Source: JAJPHT01 sp035526585 | GTDB lineage: Archaea; Thermoplasmatota; SW-10-69-26; JACQPN01; JAJPHT01 | Direction: 5' to 3' | Assembly (NCBI GenBank): GCA_035526585.1 | Contig: DATLCC010000124.1 | Span: 1-21,208, forward strand | DNA: 21,208 nt | Part shown: positions 16,201 to 21,208 of the stretch, piece by piece | Layout of the letters: the number at the start of each line of letters is the position of its first letter | How positions within the stretch are numbered: the first letter of the stretch is position 1 | Notes under the pieces: model-generated | Database searches by the model: none | What the model was told of the DNA's origin: nothing | What the model saw: only the letters and a program-made list of their open reading frames with translations | Translations under genes and position numbers: made by a program

Positions 16201-16403
16201 TCGTCCGCGACGAAGGCATGGGCATGACGCCCGAGGTCAAGTCGCGCATGTTCGAGGAGTTCTTCACCACGAAGATCGAAGGCACGGGCCTCGGCCTCTC
16301 CATCGTGCGCCGCATCATGGAGCTCCACCACGGCACGATCGAATGCGAATCCTACGCCGGGAAGGGGACGACGTTCACGCTGTTGCTGCCCGCGAAGGCG
16401 TGA
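13224..16403 (+). CDS. Soluble multi-sensor histidine kinase (PAS-GAF-GAF-GAF-PAS-HisKA-HATPase)
   Basis: A 1059-residue protein with no signal peptide or membrane helix. In order: a PAS domain (about 20-130), three GAF-like domains (about 165-325, 345-500 and 510-690, each ending in a long Ala/Arg-rich helix), a second PAS domain (about 700-826, ESEERYRLLVDGAPDYALFL to GYSKLHRDVTERR), a dimerisation domain with phosphoacceptor His852 in VAHEIRTPL, and a HATPase domain. ATPase motifs are the N box NLLQNASEAM (963-972), G1 DEGMGM (996-1001), F box FEEFFTTK, and G2 GTGLGLSI (1020-1027). It should autophosphorylate in response to cytoplasmic signals, but no response regulator is encoded nearby. 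The architecture is common in bacteria with large two-component sets and in some euryarchaea, so transfer is possible. The ligands cannot be named from sequence. Confidence 0.92.
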   Translation: MMTQRFPQSVAQAGGPTFADSLARGSPEPVLSVTPSGRVLSWTRRAEMAFGYSRAEAIGRQILTLVVPPEGVEDLQRAMSEALADGAARCSTMRRRKDGGVLPILEMRLERRGEGNDRSIVFYAGRDASDATLLVIEPPRGEEVTIVPLIEAPRGLDALWREAHDALSASFAATVMLQRLTTILVPRFADWVAADLLDWAGPARRVASAHREASLQPLLDASGIGSEDTPPPLSSLRVLRSAQPILQPTARPIDPADPDALRRLGNGAHLVLPLLGRTRLLGAMTFVRTTRDFAEIDVAWCRELVRRAALEIENALLADQVQRLRETTRHATERAKQLTALSSALSEALTPAQVTSEAVRHAREALGASGGAIAMLSTDHATFEVTALVDEAEALSNGTLRFPIHANFPLADAARSGDPVLLEQLLSGAPRYSYLAQAKRPHRALAAVPLVVDGRHVGALGLVFPERRSFSLDDVEFMRSLARHAADALERARLYGAERSARAQADAEARRSAFLADASRILASSFDYRATLESTARLCVPAFGDWCAVYLREKDGSIRPVAVVHPDATRAPLARELLWRPGPDPAEHGGVAKVLRTGKPEVLENVPDAMLATLVHDPETRRIMRELGVVSQVALPLVARGRTLGAIALSSATHRRLAPADLHLVEELARRAAFAVDNARLYHEVEDAYRRKEESVAALRESEERYRLLVDGAPDYALFLLDTEGRVASWNAGAERLLGYKAEEIVGKDTHLFYTEEDLAANIPAKEIADAQAFGRAEQEGWRIRKDGTRYWASIVVTALKDDKGNVRGYSKLHRDVTERRRAREELDLARQRVAQHEKLSTMGTLVSGVAHEIRTPLTAIANSIHLIRLLSDRGSVAPDALKRHTSLALEGVDRINALVQDLRRFKRVDSSGRAPTSLDTVVEEALTLFRAAHRGRIEVIADLQPTPLVEVDRAQLQQIVLNLLQNASEAMPHGGAVELRTGPGKGGAACVIVRDEGMGMTPEVKSRMFEEFFTTKIEGTGLGLSIVRRIMELHHGTIECESYAGKGTTFTLLLPAKA

Positions 16404-16404
16404 T

Positions 16405-16421
16405 CGGGGCATCCTCGCCCC
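16405..16421 (+). terminator. Weak hairpin after the kinase stop codon
   Basis: GGGGC-ATCCTC-GCCCC lies 2 nt after the stop. It has no U tract, so terminator function is doubtful. Confidence 0.25.
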
Positions 16422-16512
16422 CCGCTGGAACAACGCGATCCGCGCACCCTCGAGGGATGCGCCGCGGGTCCGAGGGTTCGCGACGTTCCGGCCGGGACGA
16501 GCGGGGCCAAGT

Positions 16513-16520
16513 CTTAAAAA
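16513..16520 (+). promoter_or_regulatory. TATA box for a leaderless transcript of the zinc-ribbon gene
   Basis: CTTAAAAA stands out in GC-rich surroundings. Its centre is about 26-27 bp upstream of the ATG at 16543, the distance from box A to the archaeal transcription start. The mRNA should begin at or next to the start codon. Confidence 0.7.
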
Positions 16521-16542
16521 GGGCAAGCAGGATGGCGCGGCC

Positions 16543-16719
16543 ATGCCCGTCCAGAAGCTCACCGAGATCTGCTCCTCCTGCGGCACCCGTCTTCTCGGGA
16601 AGTCGACCACCTCCTTCCCCTGCCCCGGCTGCGGCGAGACCGCGGTGGGCCGCTGCGCGCAGTGCCGCGACCAGAGCGTGAAGTACCGCTGCGACTCGTG
16701 CGGCTACACGGGACCGTGA
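16543..16719 (+). CDS. Small zinc-ribbon microprotein (HVO_2753-like)
   Basis: A 58-residue protein with four CxxC knuckles: C10-C13, C27-C30, C38-C41 and C50-C53, enough for two zinc sites. It belongs to the short archaeal zinc-finger group that includes Haloferax HVO_2753, which is characteristically encoded directly upstream of EF-1beta. Genetics in Haloferax links that protein to swarming and biofilm formation; its biochemical role is unknown. The stop codon lies 5 bp before the EF-1beta ATG, so the two genes are surely cotranscribed. The TATA box at 16513 implies a leaderless message. Confidence 0.9.
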   Translation: MPVQKLTEICSSCGTRLLGKSTTSFPCPGCGETAVGRCAQCRDQSVKYRCDSCGYTGP

Positions 16720-16724
16720 AGCCC

Positions 16725-17009
16725 ATGTCCGGCAAGCTGGACCTCATCGTCGTCTTCAAGATCATGCCCGAGGACGCCGACATCGACACGAAGAAGCTGG
16801 GCGACGACGCCCTCGCCACCGTGAAGAAGGTCGCCCCCGACGCCAAGGTCCAGAACATCGAGTTCAAGCCCGTCGCGTTCGGCCTCAAGTCCGTGAACGT
16901 CACCGTCCTCATGAGCGACGGCGCCGGCGGGCCCGACGCGCTCGAAGAGGCCTTCAACGGCCTCGCGGGCGTCGGCTCGGCCTCCGTGGCCGAGATGGGC
17001 CGCATCTGA
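16725..17009 (+). CDS. ef1b: Translation elongation factor EF-1 beta
   Basis: A 94-residue protein, close to the family's usual 88-90. It is a single alpha/beta domain: VVFKIMPEDADIDTKKLGDD near the start, a central IEFKPVAFGLKSVNVTVLMSD strand pair, and VGSASVAEMGRI at the C-terminus. It acts as guanine-nucleotide exchange factor for EF-1alpha. An open frame continues upstream inside the zinc-ribbon gene, but ATG 16725 gives the family N-terminus and follows a GTGAAG sequence. It is convergent with the VIT/VWA gene, the two stop codons being only 11 bp apart. Confidence 0.95.
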   Translation: MSGKLDLIVVFKIMPEDADIDTKKLGDDALATVKKVAPDAKVQNIEFKPVAFGLKSVNVTVLMSDGAGGPDALEEAFNGLAGVGSASVAEMGRI

Positions 17010-17023
17010 GGCACGCGGCCTCA
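17007..17023. terminator. Hairpin formed from two convergent stop codons
   Basis: TGAGGC-ACGCG-GCCTCA: the EF-1beta TGA and the complementary TCA (stop codon of the VIT/VWA gene) are the ends of a perfect 6-bp inverted repeat. No T-rich tract is present. It could mark a shared transcript end or be chance. Confidence 0.3.
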
Positions 17024-18994
17024 GCGCCGACGAAGCGTCAGCGCGATCGCTGCCACTGCTAGCGCGATCAGCGCGACGCCGGGCCCTGGGACCTGCGGCG
17101 CCGCGGTCGCCGGGACCGGGGCCTCGGAGCCATGCGCCGGAGGCGAGGCGGCGATCTCGTGCATCGCGTACCGGCCGTCGACATCGGTGGTGCTGTCGGT
17201 CACCACGTAGGCGGCCGTGGGCACGGGGTCGGAGGGCGTCTCCATGCCGCTCGTCGACCACGGAGCGTAGCTGCGCGCCATGCTGCAATTGCCGCCGCAG
17301 CCGTCCGCGCTGCGATCGTCCACGGCCCACGCCTCCCCGTCCCACGTGCGCGCGGGCACGTCGAGGACGAGGCTCGTGTGGTCGGTCACGAACGAGCTCG
17401 CGATCGCGAGCGCCGTGATCGCCGCCACGTCGGGCGCGTCTTCCTCCTGCATCTCGCGCACGCGATGGTACGCCACGACGCGCGGAAGGTACGGAAGCGA
17501 CGCGGGGTCTCCGCCGTCGAACGCCCACGAGCGAGCGCCGTCGGTCGTCCAGCCCTGCACCGTGCCGGAGATGCCCTTCGCGGGGTCGAACGTGCCGACG
17601 ACAAGGAGCTCGCTCCCCGCGAAGAGCACGGGCGCGCCCTGGTGGTACGCCTTCACGCCGTCGGAGTACGCGATGTCGACGTCGTGGAGCACCGGCGTCG
17701 TGAGCGCCGCCATGAAGCGCCGCAGGTCCACCTCGGCGCCCGTGCCAAGCGGCACGCGGATCGCGGCGCCCTCGCCATCGACCGCGAGCGCGCGCACGAG
17801 CCCCCAGTCCGCGTCGTCGCCAAAGGCGATCCCGAAGACGTTGACGCCCTGCTCGTTCGCATCGCGCTCCACCTCGCGGAGCGCATCCCGGCCCGAAAGT
17901 CCCGCCGTGGGCTGCCCGTCCGTGAGCAGCACGAGCGCCTGATATCGGTCCTCCGCGGGCGGGAAGGCGCCGAAGCCTTTCACGAGGCCCGCCTCGATGT
18001 TCGTGCCGCCGCCATCGAAGAGCGCGTCGATCTCGCGCGCGGCGTCCTTGCGCGCCTCGGGCGTCATCGGCCGCATCGCGCTCCACGTCGAGCGCGCGTC
18101 GCTGGAGAACGCGACGATCTGCAGCCGGTCCTCGTCGTGGAGCGCGCCCACGACCTGCTTCGCGGCATCGATCATCTGCTGGAGCTTCAGGCCCGCCATG
18201 GAGCCCGACACGTCGAGCACGAGGACGAGGTCCATCGGGAGAAGCGGCGCGTCCGCCTTCGCGCGGAAGCGATGGGCGAAGTACCCTTTGCCATCGACCA
18301 CGCTCGTGAGGAGCGAGCCCGCCTCCGCCGTCGGGGAGAGCGTGTAGCTCGCGGTGAACGCGGTGGGTGCCTCGCTCGCGCGCGGGCCCACGCTGTACGT
18401 GATGCGCTCGCCATCGCGCTGCGGAGCGGGATCGCCCCAGAGCGCGGTCACGCCTTCGGCGTCCTTCACGGCCACGTCGAAGCGCGCCCCGAGGTCCTGC
18501 CCGAAGCCGGACACGGGCGCCTCGAGCGCGAGGTCGTAGACGCCGCGGTCGGCGGCGAGGTAGCGCTCGTACGTGAGGGTGGCGCGCACGCTCGTCGCCT
18601 CGGCCACGTTCACGAGGTACGAGTAGACGCTCGTGCGGCGCGTCTTCTCGACGAGGCCGCCCGTCTGCCCCTGCGCTTTCCATTCCTCGTACTGCTCGCG
18701 CGCCGCCTCACGGTCCTTGACCTCGGCCTCCCACACGCGTCCGTCGCGCTCGATGATGAGGCCCGTCACGAAGGCGTCGTCTGGCACGCGGACGACGAAG
18801 GGGAACTCGGGGTCGGGACCACGGTTCCCGATGTCCTCGATGACCTTGACGGTCGCGTAGTTGTCACGGACCGTCGCCTCGACCGTCGTGAAGACGGTCC
18901 AGACCGACCCGGCGGTCGGCGGGCGCTCCTCCTGCGCGGTGCCGGTCGGGACGAGCAGCGTGGCGAGCAGGAGGAGGGCGAGGGCGCGTCGCAT
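17021..18994 (-). CDS. Secreted VIT/VWA domain protein with archaeosortase-type C-terminal tail
   Basis: A 657-residue protein. Residues 1-20 are a signal peptide (MRRALALLLLATLLVPTGTA). About 30-160 resembles a VIT domain as in inter-alpha-trypsin inhibitor heavy chains (FPFVVRVPDDAFVTGLIIE, then EQYEEWKAQG and the SVYSYLVNV strand). A VWA domain follows from about 253, with the metal-ion adhesion site D261-x-S263-x-S265, a GGGTNIEAGL loop and VLLTDGQPT. A Ser/Thr/Pro-rich C-terminal linker containing CGGNC leads to the last 25 residues: PGPG, a hydrophobic helix, and RRR, an organisation like PGF-CTERM tails cut by archaeosortase. It is most likely a surface adhesion or binding protein. It shares a 126-bp divergent promoter with the membrane-tethered winged-helix gene. 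Confidence 0.88.
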   Translation of the reverse strand: MRRALALLLLATLLVPTGTAQEERPPTAGSVWTVFTTVEATVRDNYATVKVIEDIGNRGPDPEFPFVVRVPDDAFVTGLIIERDGRVWEAEVKDREAAREQYEEWKAQGQTGGLVEKTRRTSVYSYLVNVAEATSVRATLTYERYLAADRGVYDLALEAPVSGFGQDLGARFDVAVKDAEGVTALWGDPAPQRDGERITYSVGPRASEAPTAFTASYTLSPTAEAGSLLTSVVDGKGYFAHRFRAKADAPLLPMDLVLVLDVSGSMAGLKLQQMIDAAKQVVGALHDEDRLQIVAFSSDARSTWSAMRPMTPEARKDAAREIDALFDGGGTNIEAGLVKGFGAFPPAEDRYQALVLLTDGQPTAGLSGRDALREVERDANEQGVNVFGIAFGDDADWGLVRALAVDGEGAAIRVPLGTGAEVDLRRFMAALTTPVLHDVDIAYSDGVKAYHQGAPVLFAGSELLVVGTFDPAKGISGTVQGWTTDGARSWAFDGGDPASLPYLPRVVAYHRVREMQEEDAPDVAAITALAIASSFVTDHTSLVLDVPARTWDGEAWAVDDRSADGCGGNCSMARSYAPWSTSGMETPSDPVPTAAYVVTDSTTDVDGRYAMHEIAASPPAHGSEAPVPATAAPQVPGPGVALIALAVAAIALTLRRR

Positions 18995-19016
18995 GGACCT
19001 GTCAGGGCGCGCTGGG

Positions 19017-19025
19017 ATGGATAGG
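19017..19025 (-). promoter_or_regulatory. Possible TATA box of the VIT/VWA gene
   Basis: CCTATCCAT on the minus strand is centred about 26 bp before the ATG, suggesting another leaderless transcript. The match to box A is only moderate. Confidence 0.35.
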
Positions 19026-19040
19026 ACCTCCCGAACGGGT

Positions 19041-19075
19041 CGGGACGGGCCGAACCCGCTGTTCGGCGCGTCCCG
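19041..19075. promoter_or_regulatory. 35-bp palindromic candidate operator in a divergent promoter
   Basis: CGGGACGGGCCGAAC and GTTCGGCGCGTCCCG are inverted around CCGCT with 14 of 15 positions complementary. TCCCGAACGG occurs on both sides as a direct repeat (19029-19038 and 19071-19080) 42 bp apart, which is four helical turns. The right edge is 15 bp from the plus-strand TATA box. Binding by the neighbouring winged-helix protein would be classical divergent autoregulation, but that is inference. Confidence 0.6.
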
Positions 19076-19090
19076 AACGGCTTCGACACG

Positions 19091-19096
19091 TTATAA
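19091..19096 (+). promoter_or_regulatory. TATA box for a leaderless GTG-start transcript
   Basis: TTATAA is centred 27-28 bp before the GTG at 19121, so transcription should begin at the start codon. This also supports the GTG as the true start. The box is itself palindromic and could act leftward too, giving the VIT/VWA gene a leader of about 70 nt. Confidence 0.7.
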
Positions 19097-19120
19097 GGAG
19101 GCCGAGGCACAGTCGGGAAG

Positions 19121-20935
19121 GTGGCCTCCGAAGCGAGCCCGCCGCCGGTCGACGAGGACGAGCGAGCGCGCTCCCTGCGCCCCATCCTCGGAGCGGGCGC
19201 CGGCACGGGGGCCGCCGACGAGCTGCCCATCGACGTCGAGCTCATCAAGGTCCTCGCATCCGACTCGCGCCGCGACATCCTCCGCATCCTCGGCAAGCGC
19301 CGCCACACGCTCACCGAGCTCGCGGAGGCGCTCGGCCTCAAGAAGGCGACCGTGCTGGAGCACCTCCAGAAGCTCGTCGCCGCGGGCCTCATCAAGCGCA
19401 TGGACGAGGACGACCGCCTCTGGGTCTATTACGACCTGAGCCCGCGCGGCAAGCGCCTCGTCCGGCCCGAGCGCACGCGCTTCTACCTCATCCTGGGCGG
19501 CACAGCGATCGCCGCCGTGCTGCTCGGAGCGATCGTCGCGGCCGCGATGTTCGGGAGCTTCGGCGGGTCGCCTTCCTCCGCGGACGACGCGCGCTCGCCG
19601 GCCAAGAGCTTCGAGGATCAGGCGGGCGTCCTCGCGCCGCCCGTCATTTGGCGCGGCCTCGACGACGACGTCGCGCTGCAGTTCGACGCCGCGCCCAGCG
19701 GCGCATCGATCCTCCTCTCCGCGACGGACGGGAGCGCGACGAGCGTCCCCGTCTTCGAGCACGTGGCGCGCCTCGACGCGGCCGACATCGACGCCCTCCA
19801 CGCCGGCACGTACACGCTGAGCCTGCGCACGGAGGCGGGCGAGACGCCTCTCCCCACCACGATCGAGGTGCTGGACCCCGAGATCGCCGTCTTCCCGCTC
19901 GTCGTGCGCTCGACGGACGAGACGGTCGAGGTCGCGATCGCGCCGCCCGACCGGATCGCGCCCGAGCGCGTCGCCGCCAACGGCGCCCTGTACGGCGACG
20001 TCTCCCGGTTCACGATGCAGCCCGACCAGGATGGGCGCATCGCGGTCGGCCGGCTCTCCACGACGCAGCTCACCCTCCTCCCCGACATCCAAGCTTCGCT
20101 CGAGAAGGTCGACACCCAGCTCCACGCCAAGGTGCGCAGCGGCAGCGGCCCGATCCCGGACGCCGAGATCGTCCTCGAAGGCGCGTCGCTGGGCCGCACG
20201 AACGAGACGGGCGAGCTCCTCGCGCCCTGGCCCGGAGAGGGGGAGCGCGCGCTGCGCATCGTCGCGCCGGGCGGCAGCGTGCAGGACCACGACATCCTCT
20301 TCACGAACGACACCGCGACGGAGCAGGCGCCGCGCCTCACGATCGAGGCGCTCGACGCGCGCGTGCCCCCCTCCACCACGATGCGCCTGCGCGCGGACGT
20401 GCGGAACGCGGGCAACGTCGAGGAGCTCGTCACGGTCACCGCGCGACAGGACGGCGCGCTCCTCGCGAGCACGCTCGTGCGCGTGCCTCCCAACGGCCGC
20501 GCCGAGGCGCTGCTCGAGGCGCCGCTCGCGCGCCCCGACGTCGTCGACGTCACGGCGCACGCCGCGCGCGCCTCGTTCGCGCCCATGGCGACGCACACGA
20601 CCGTCTCGGACGCGAGCGGGGACGGCGATCGGAGCGGGGGCTCGAGCAACACGACCGCCGGGCCCGCGCCCCCCCAAGCGAGCGCCGCGTACAGCCCCAA
20701 CAGCAGCGAGAACTACACGAGCATGCAGGGGCGCATCGCGGGGTACATGCTGACCGCCGTCGCGCCCGCCGACGCAAGCGACCGCATCTACCTCGCGCAG
20801 CCCACCGCCGCCACGATGGCGCCAGATGCAGCGGGCTCGCAGGCAGCCGCGCCCAGCGTGCCCGGGCCGGAGCCCCTCCTCGCGCTGATCGCGGTCGGGG
20901 CGCTGGCGCTGGCGCTGCGGCGGCGCGGACGATGA
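19121..20935 (+). CDS. Membrane-tethered winged-helix regulator with large ectodomain and archaeosortase-type tail
   Basis: A 604-residue protein. Residues 37-115 form an ArsR/MarR-like winged helix: IDVELIKVLASDSRRDILRIL, recognition region LTELAEALGLKKATVLEHLQ, wing DDRLWVYYDL. One membrane helix follows (about 121-145, FYLILGGTAIAAVLLGAIVAAAMF). The ectodomain of about 430 residues includes a carboxypeptidase-regulatory-like segment (PDAEIVLEGASLGRTNETGE), a CARDB/Ig-like stretch (MRLRADVRNAGNVEELVTVT), and a Ser/Asn/Thr-rich linker with several N-glycosylation sequons. The last 26 residues are PGPE, a hydrophobic helix and RRRGR, like a PGF-CTERM tail. The order implies a cytoplasmic DNA-binding end and an extracellular sensor or anchor, so the regulator would act from the membrane. 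It is divergent from the VIT/VWA surface protein, its probable target. Ligand and DNA site are unproven. Confidence 0.85.
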   Translation: MASEASPPPVDEDERARSLRPILGAGAGTGAADELPIDVELIKVLASDSRRDILRILGKRRHTLTELAEALGLKKATVLEHLQKLVAAGLIKRMDEDDRLWVYYDLSPRGKRLVRPERTRFYLILGGTAIAAVLLGAIVAAAMFGSFGGSPSSADDARSPAKSFEDQAGVLAPPVIWRGLDDDVALQFDAAPSGASILLSATDGSATSVPVFEHVARLDAADIDALHAGTYTLSLRTEAGETPLPTTIEVLDPEIAVFPLVVRSTDETVEVAIAPPDRIAPERVAANGALYGDVSRFTMQPDQDGRIAVGRLSTTQLTLLPDIQASLEKVDTQLHAKVRSGSGPIPDAEIVLEGASLGRTNETGELLAPWPGEGERALRIVAPGGSVQDHDILFTNDTATEQAPRLTIEALDARVPPSTTMRLRADVRNAGNVEELVTVTARQDGALLASTLVRVPPNGRAEALLEAPLARPDVVDVTAHAARASFAPMATHTTVSDASGDGDRSGGSSNTTAGPAPPQASAAYSPNSSENYTSMQGRIAGYMLTAVAPADASDRIYLAQPTAATMAPDAAGSQAAAPSVPGPEPLLALIAVGALALALRRRGR

Positions 20936-20973
20936 CACGGCGGCATGGTCTGGGGATTCCACTGATCATCTCC

Positions 20974-21050
20974 CAGGCCGAAACATTCTAGCCAGGGCCG
21001 AAATTTTTCTGCCGAAAAATTTCGGCCCAGACAAGAATGTCGGGGGCGGA
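20974..21050. repeat. Single palindromic repeat arm at a convergent junction
   Basis: The core at 20995-21028 is a perfect 15-bp stem, GGGCCGAAATTTTTC / GAAAAATTTCGGCCC, with loop TGCC. It is the longest stem of the family. After it, ACAAGAATGTCGGGGGCGGA loosely matches the GGCAAGGATG-GGGTGACGG arm of the complete units. CCAGGCCGAAACATTCT at 20974-20990 looks like a decayed copy of the hairpin's left half. No inverted partner is present. It separates the plus-strand winged-helix gene from a minus-strand gene. Confidence 0.75.
20995..21028. terminator. Candidate bidirectional terminator hairpin
   Basis: The hairpin lies 60 bp after the plus-strand stop (20935) and 40 bp after the minus-strand stop (21068). 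It has U5 runs on both strands, so it could end both transcripts. Termination is inferred from position and sequence only. Confidence 0.45.
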
Positions 21051-21067
21051 TGAGGAAGAATGTCCTC

Positions 21068-21208
21068 TCAACGCCCGATCCTGAGAAGCAGCGCGTCGAG
21101 CCCCGCCTCGTCGCGCCACTCGCGCAAGACCGGCAGCACCTCGACGCTCTTCACGCCGGGCACGTCCAGCGCGCGCTCGCGCATCGCGGGCCAGTCGTCT
21201 CGCGCGCC
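21068..21208 (-). CDS. C-terminal part of an unrecognised protein, cut by the window edge
   Basis: The last 46 codons of a minus-strand frame ending in TGA at 21068-21070. The visible residues include MRERALDVPGVKSVEVLPVL and end LDALLLRIGR. Codon third positions are strongly G/C like the neighbours, no stop interrupts the frame, and the hydrophobic/charged alternation is protein-like, so I take it as real coding sequence. The start lies outside the window and no domain can be named. Confidence 0.6.
   Translation of the reverse strand, partial: GARDDWPAMRERALDVPGVKSVEVLPVLREWRDEAGLDALLLRIGR

Noticed and set aside
13209..16610. 1133-codon open frame antisense to the histidine kinase
   Set aside because: It is a GC-driven shadow, rich in Arg/Ala/Glu without motifs, while the plus strand has all kinase boxes.
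17132..20962. Long open frames opposite the VIT/VWA and winged-helix genes
   Set aside because: Low-complexity Arg/His/Ala translations; the annotated strands carry signal peptides, MIDAS, HTH and sorting tails.

Overview
The window is a high-GC piece of an archaeal chromosome. The evidence is a split archaeal RNA polymerase gene set (rpoH, rpoB'', rpoB', rpoA', rpoA''), ribosomal protein L30e, the two-KH archaeal NusA, EF-1beta beside its usual small zinc-ribbon partner, leaderless TATA-box promoters, and two surface proteins with archaeosortase-type C-terminal tails (a PGPG or PGPE motif, a hydrophobic helix, then an Arg cluster). A euryarchaeal lineage fits, with Thermoplasmatota the best guess. 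That placement is an inference, not a phylogenetic result.

Layout. Positions 1-439 hold no gene but carry a striking repeat region. Positions 440-2955 (minus strand) are a four-gene run: L30e, nusA, a 7-helix membrane protein of unknown role, and a membrane-anchored J-domain protein. Positions 3111-3755 (plus) encode a secreted protein made of Cys-paired repeats that separates L30e/nusA from the polymerase genes. Positions 3756-4075 hold a second copy of the repeat element. Positions 4076-12931 (minus) are rpoH-rpoB''-rpoB'-rpoA'-rpoA'', preceded by a tRNA-Lys(UUU) gene on the same strand at 12994-13067. Positions 13224-16403 (plus) encode a 1059-residue soluble PAS/GAF histidine kinase. Positions 16543-17009 (plus) are a zinc-ribbon microprotein and EF-1beta. 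Positions 17021-18994 (minus) encode a secreted VIT/VWA protein, divergent from a membrane-tethered winged-helix protein at 19121-20935 (plus). The window ends in the 3' part of an unrecognised minus-strand gene (21068-21208), with another palindrome between the two convergent genes.

How the parts fit. The minus-strand core encodes the transcription machinery plus an elongation factor and a ribosomal protein. RpoA'' is unusual in carrying about 250 extra N-terminal residues with tandem helix-hairpin-helix repeats. The VIT/VWA protein and the membrane-tethered winged-helix protein share a 126-bp divergent promoter with a near-perfect 35-bp palindrome, and both end in similar sorting tails. They look like a surface protein and its transmembrane regulator.

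The most unusual non-coding signal is a family of AT-rich hairpins (core CGAAATTTTC/GAAAATTTCG) in a GC-rich genome. Two copies form a roughly 210-bp unit: hairpin, conserved GGCAAGGATG-GGGTGACGG arm, variable core of about 70-78 bp, inverted arm, hairpin. The units sit next to gene 3' ends, and two of the three locations are between convergent genes.
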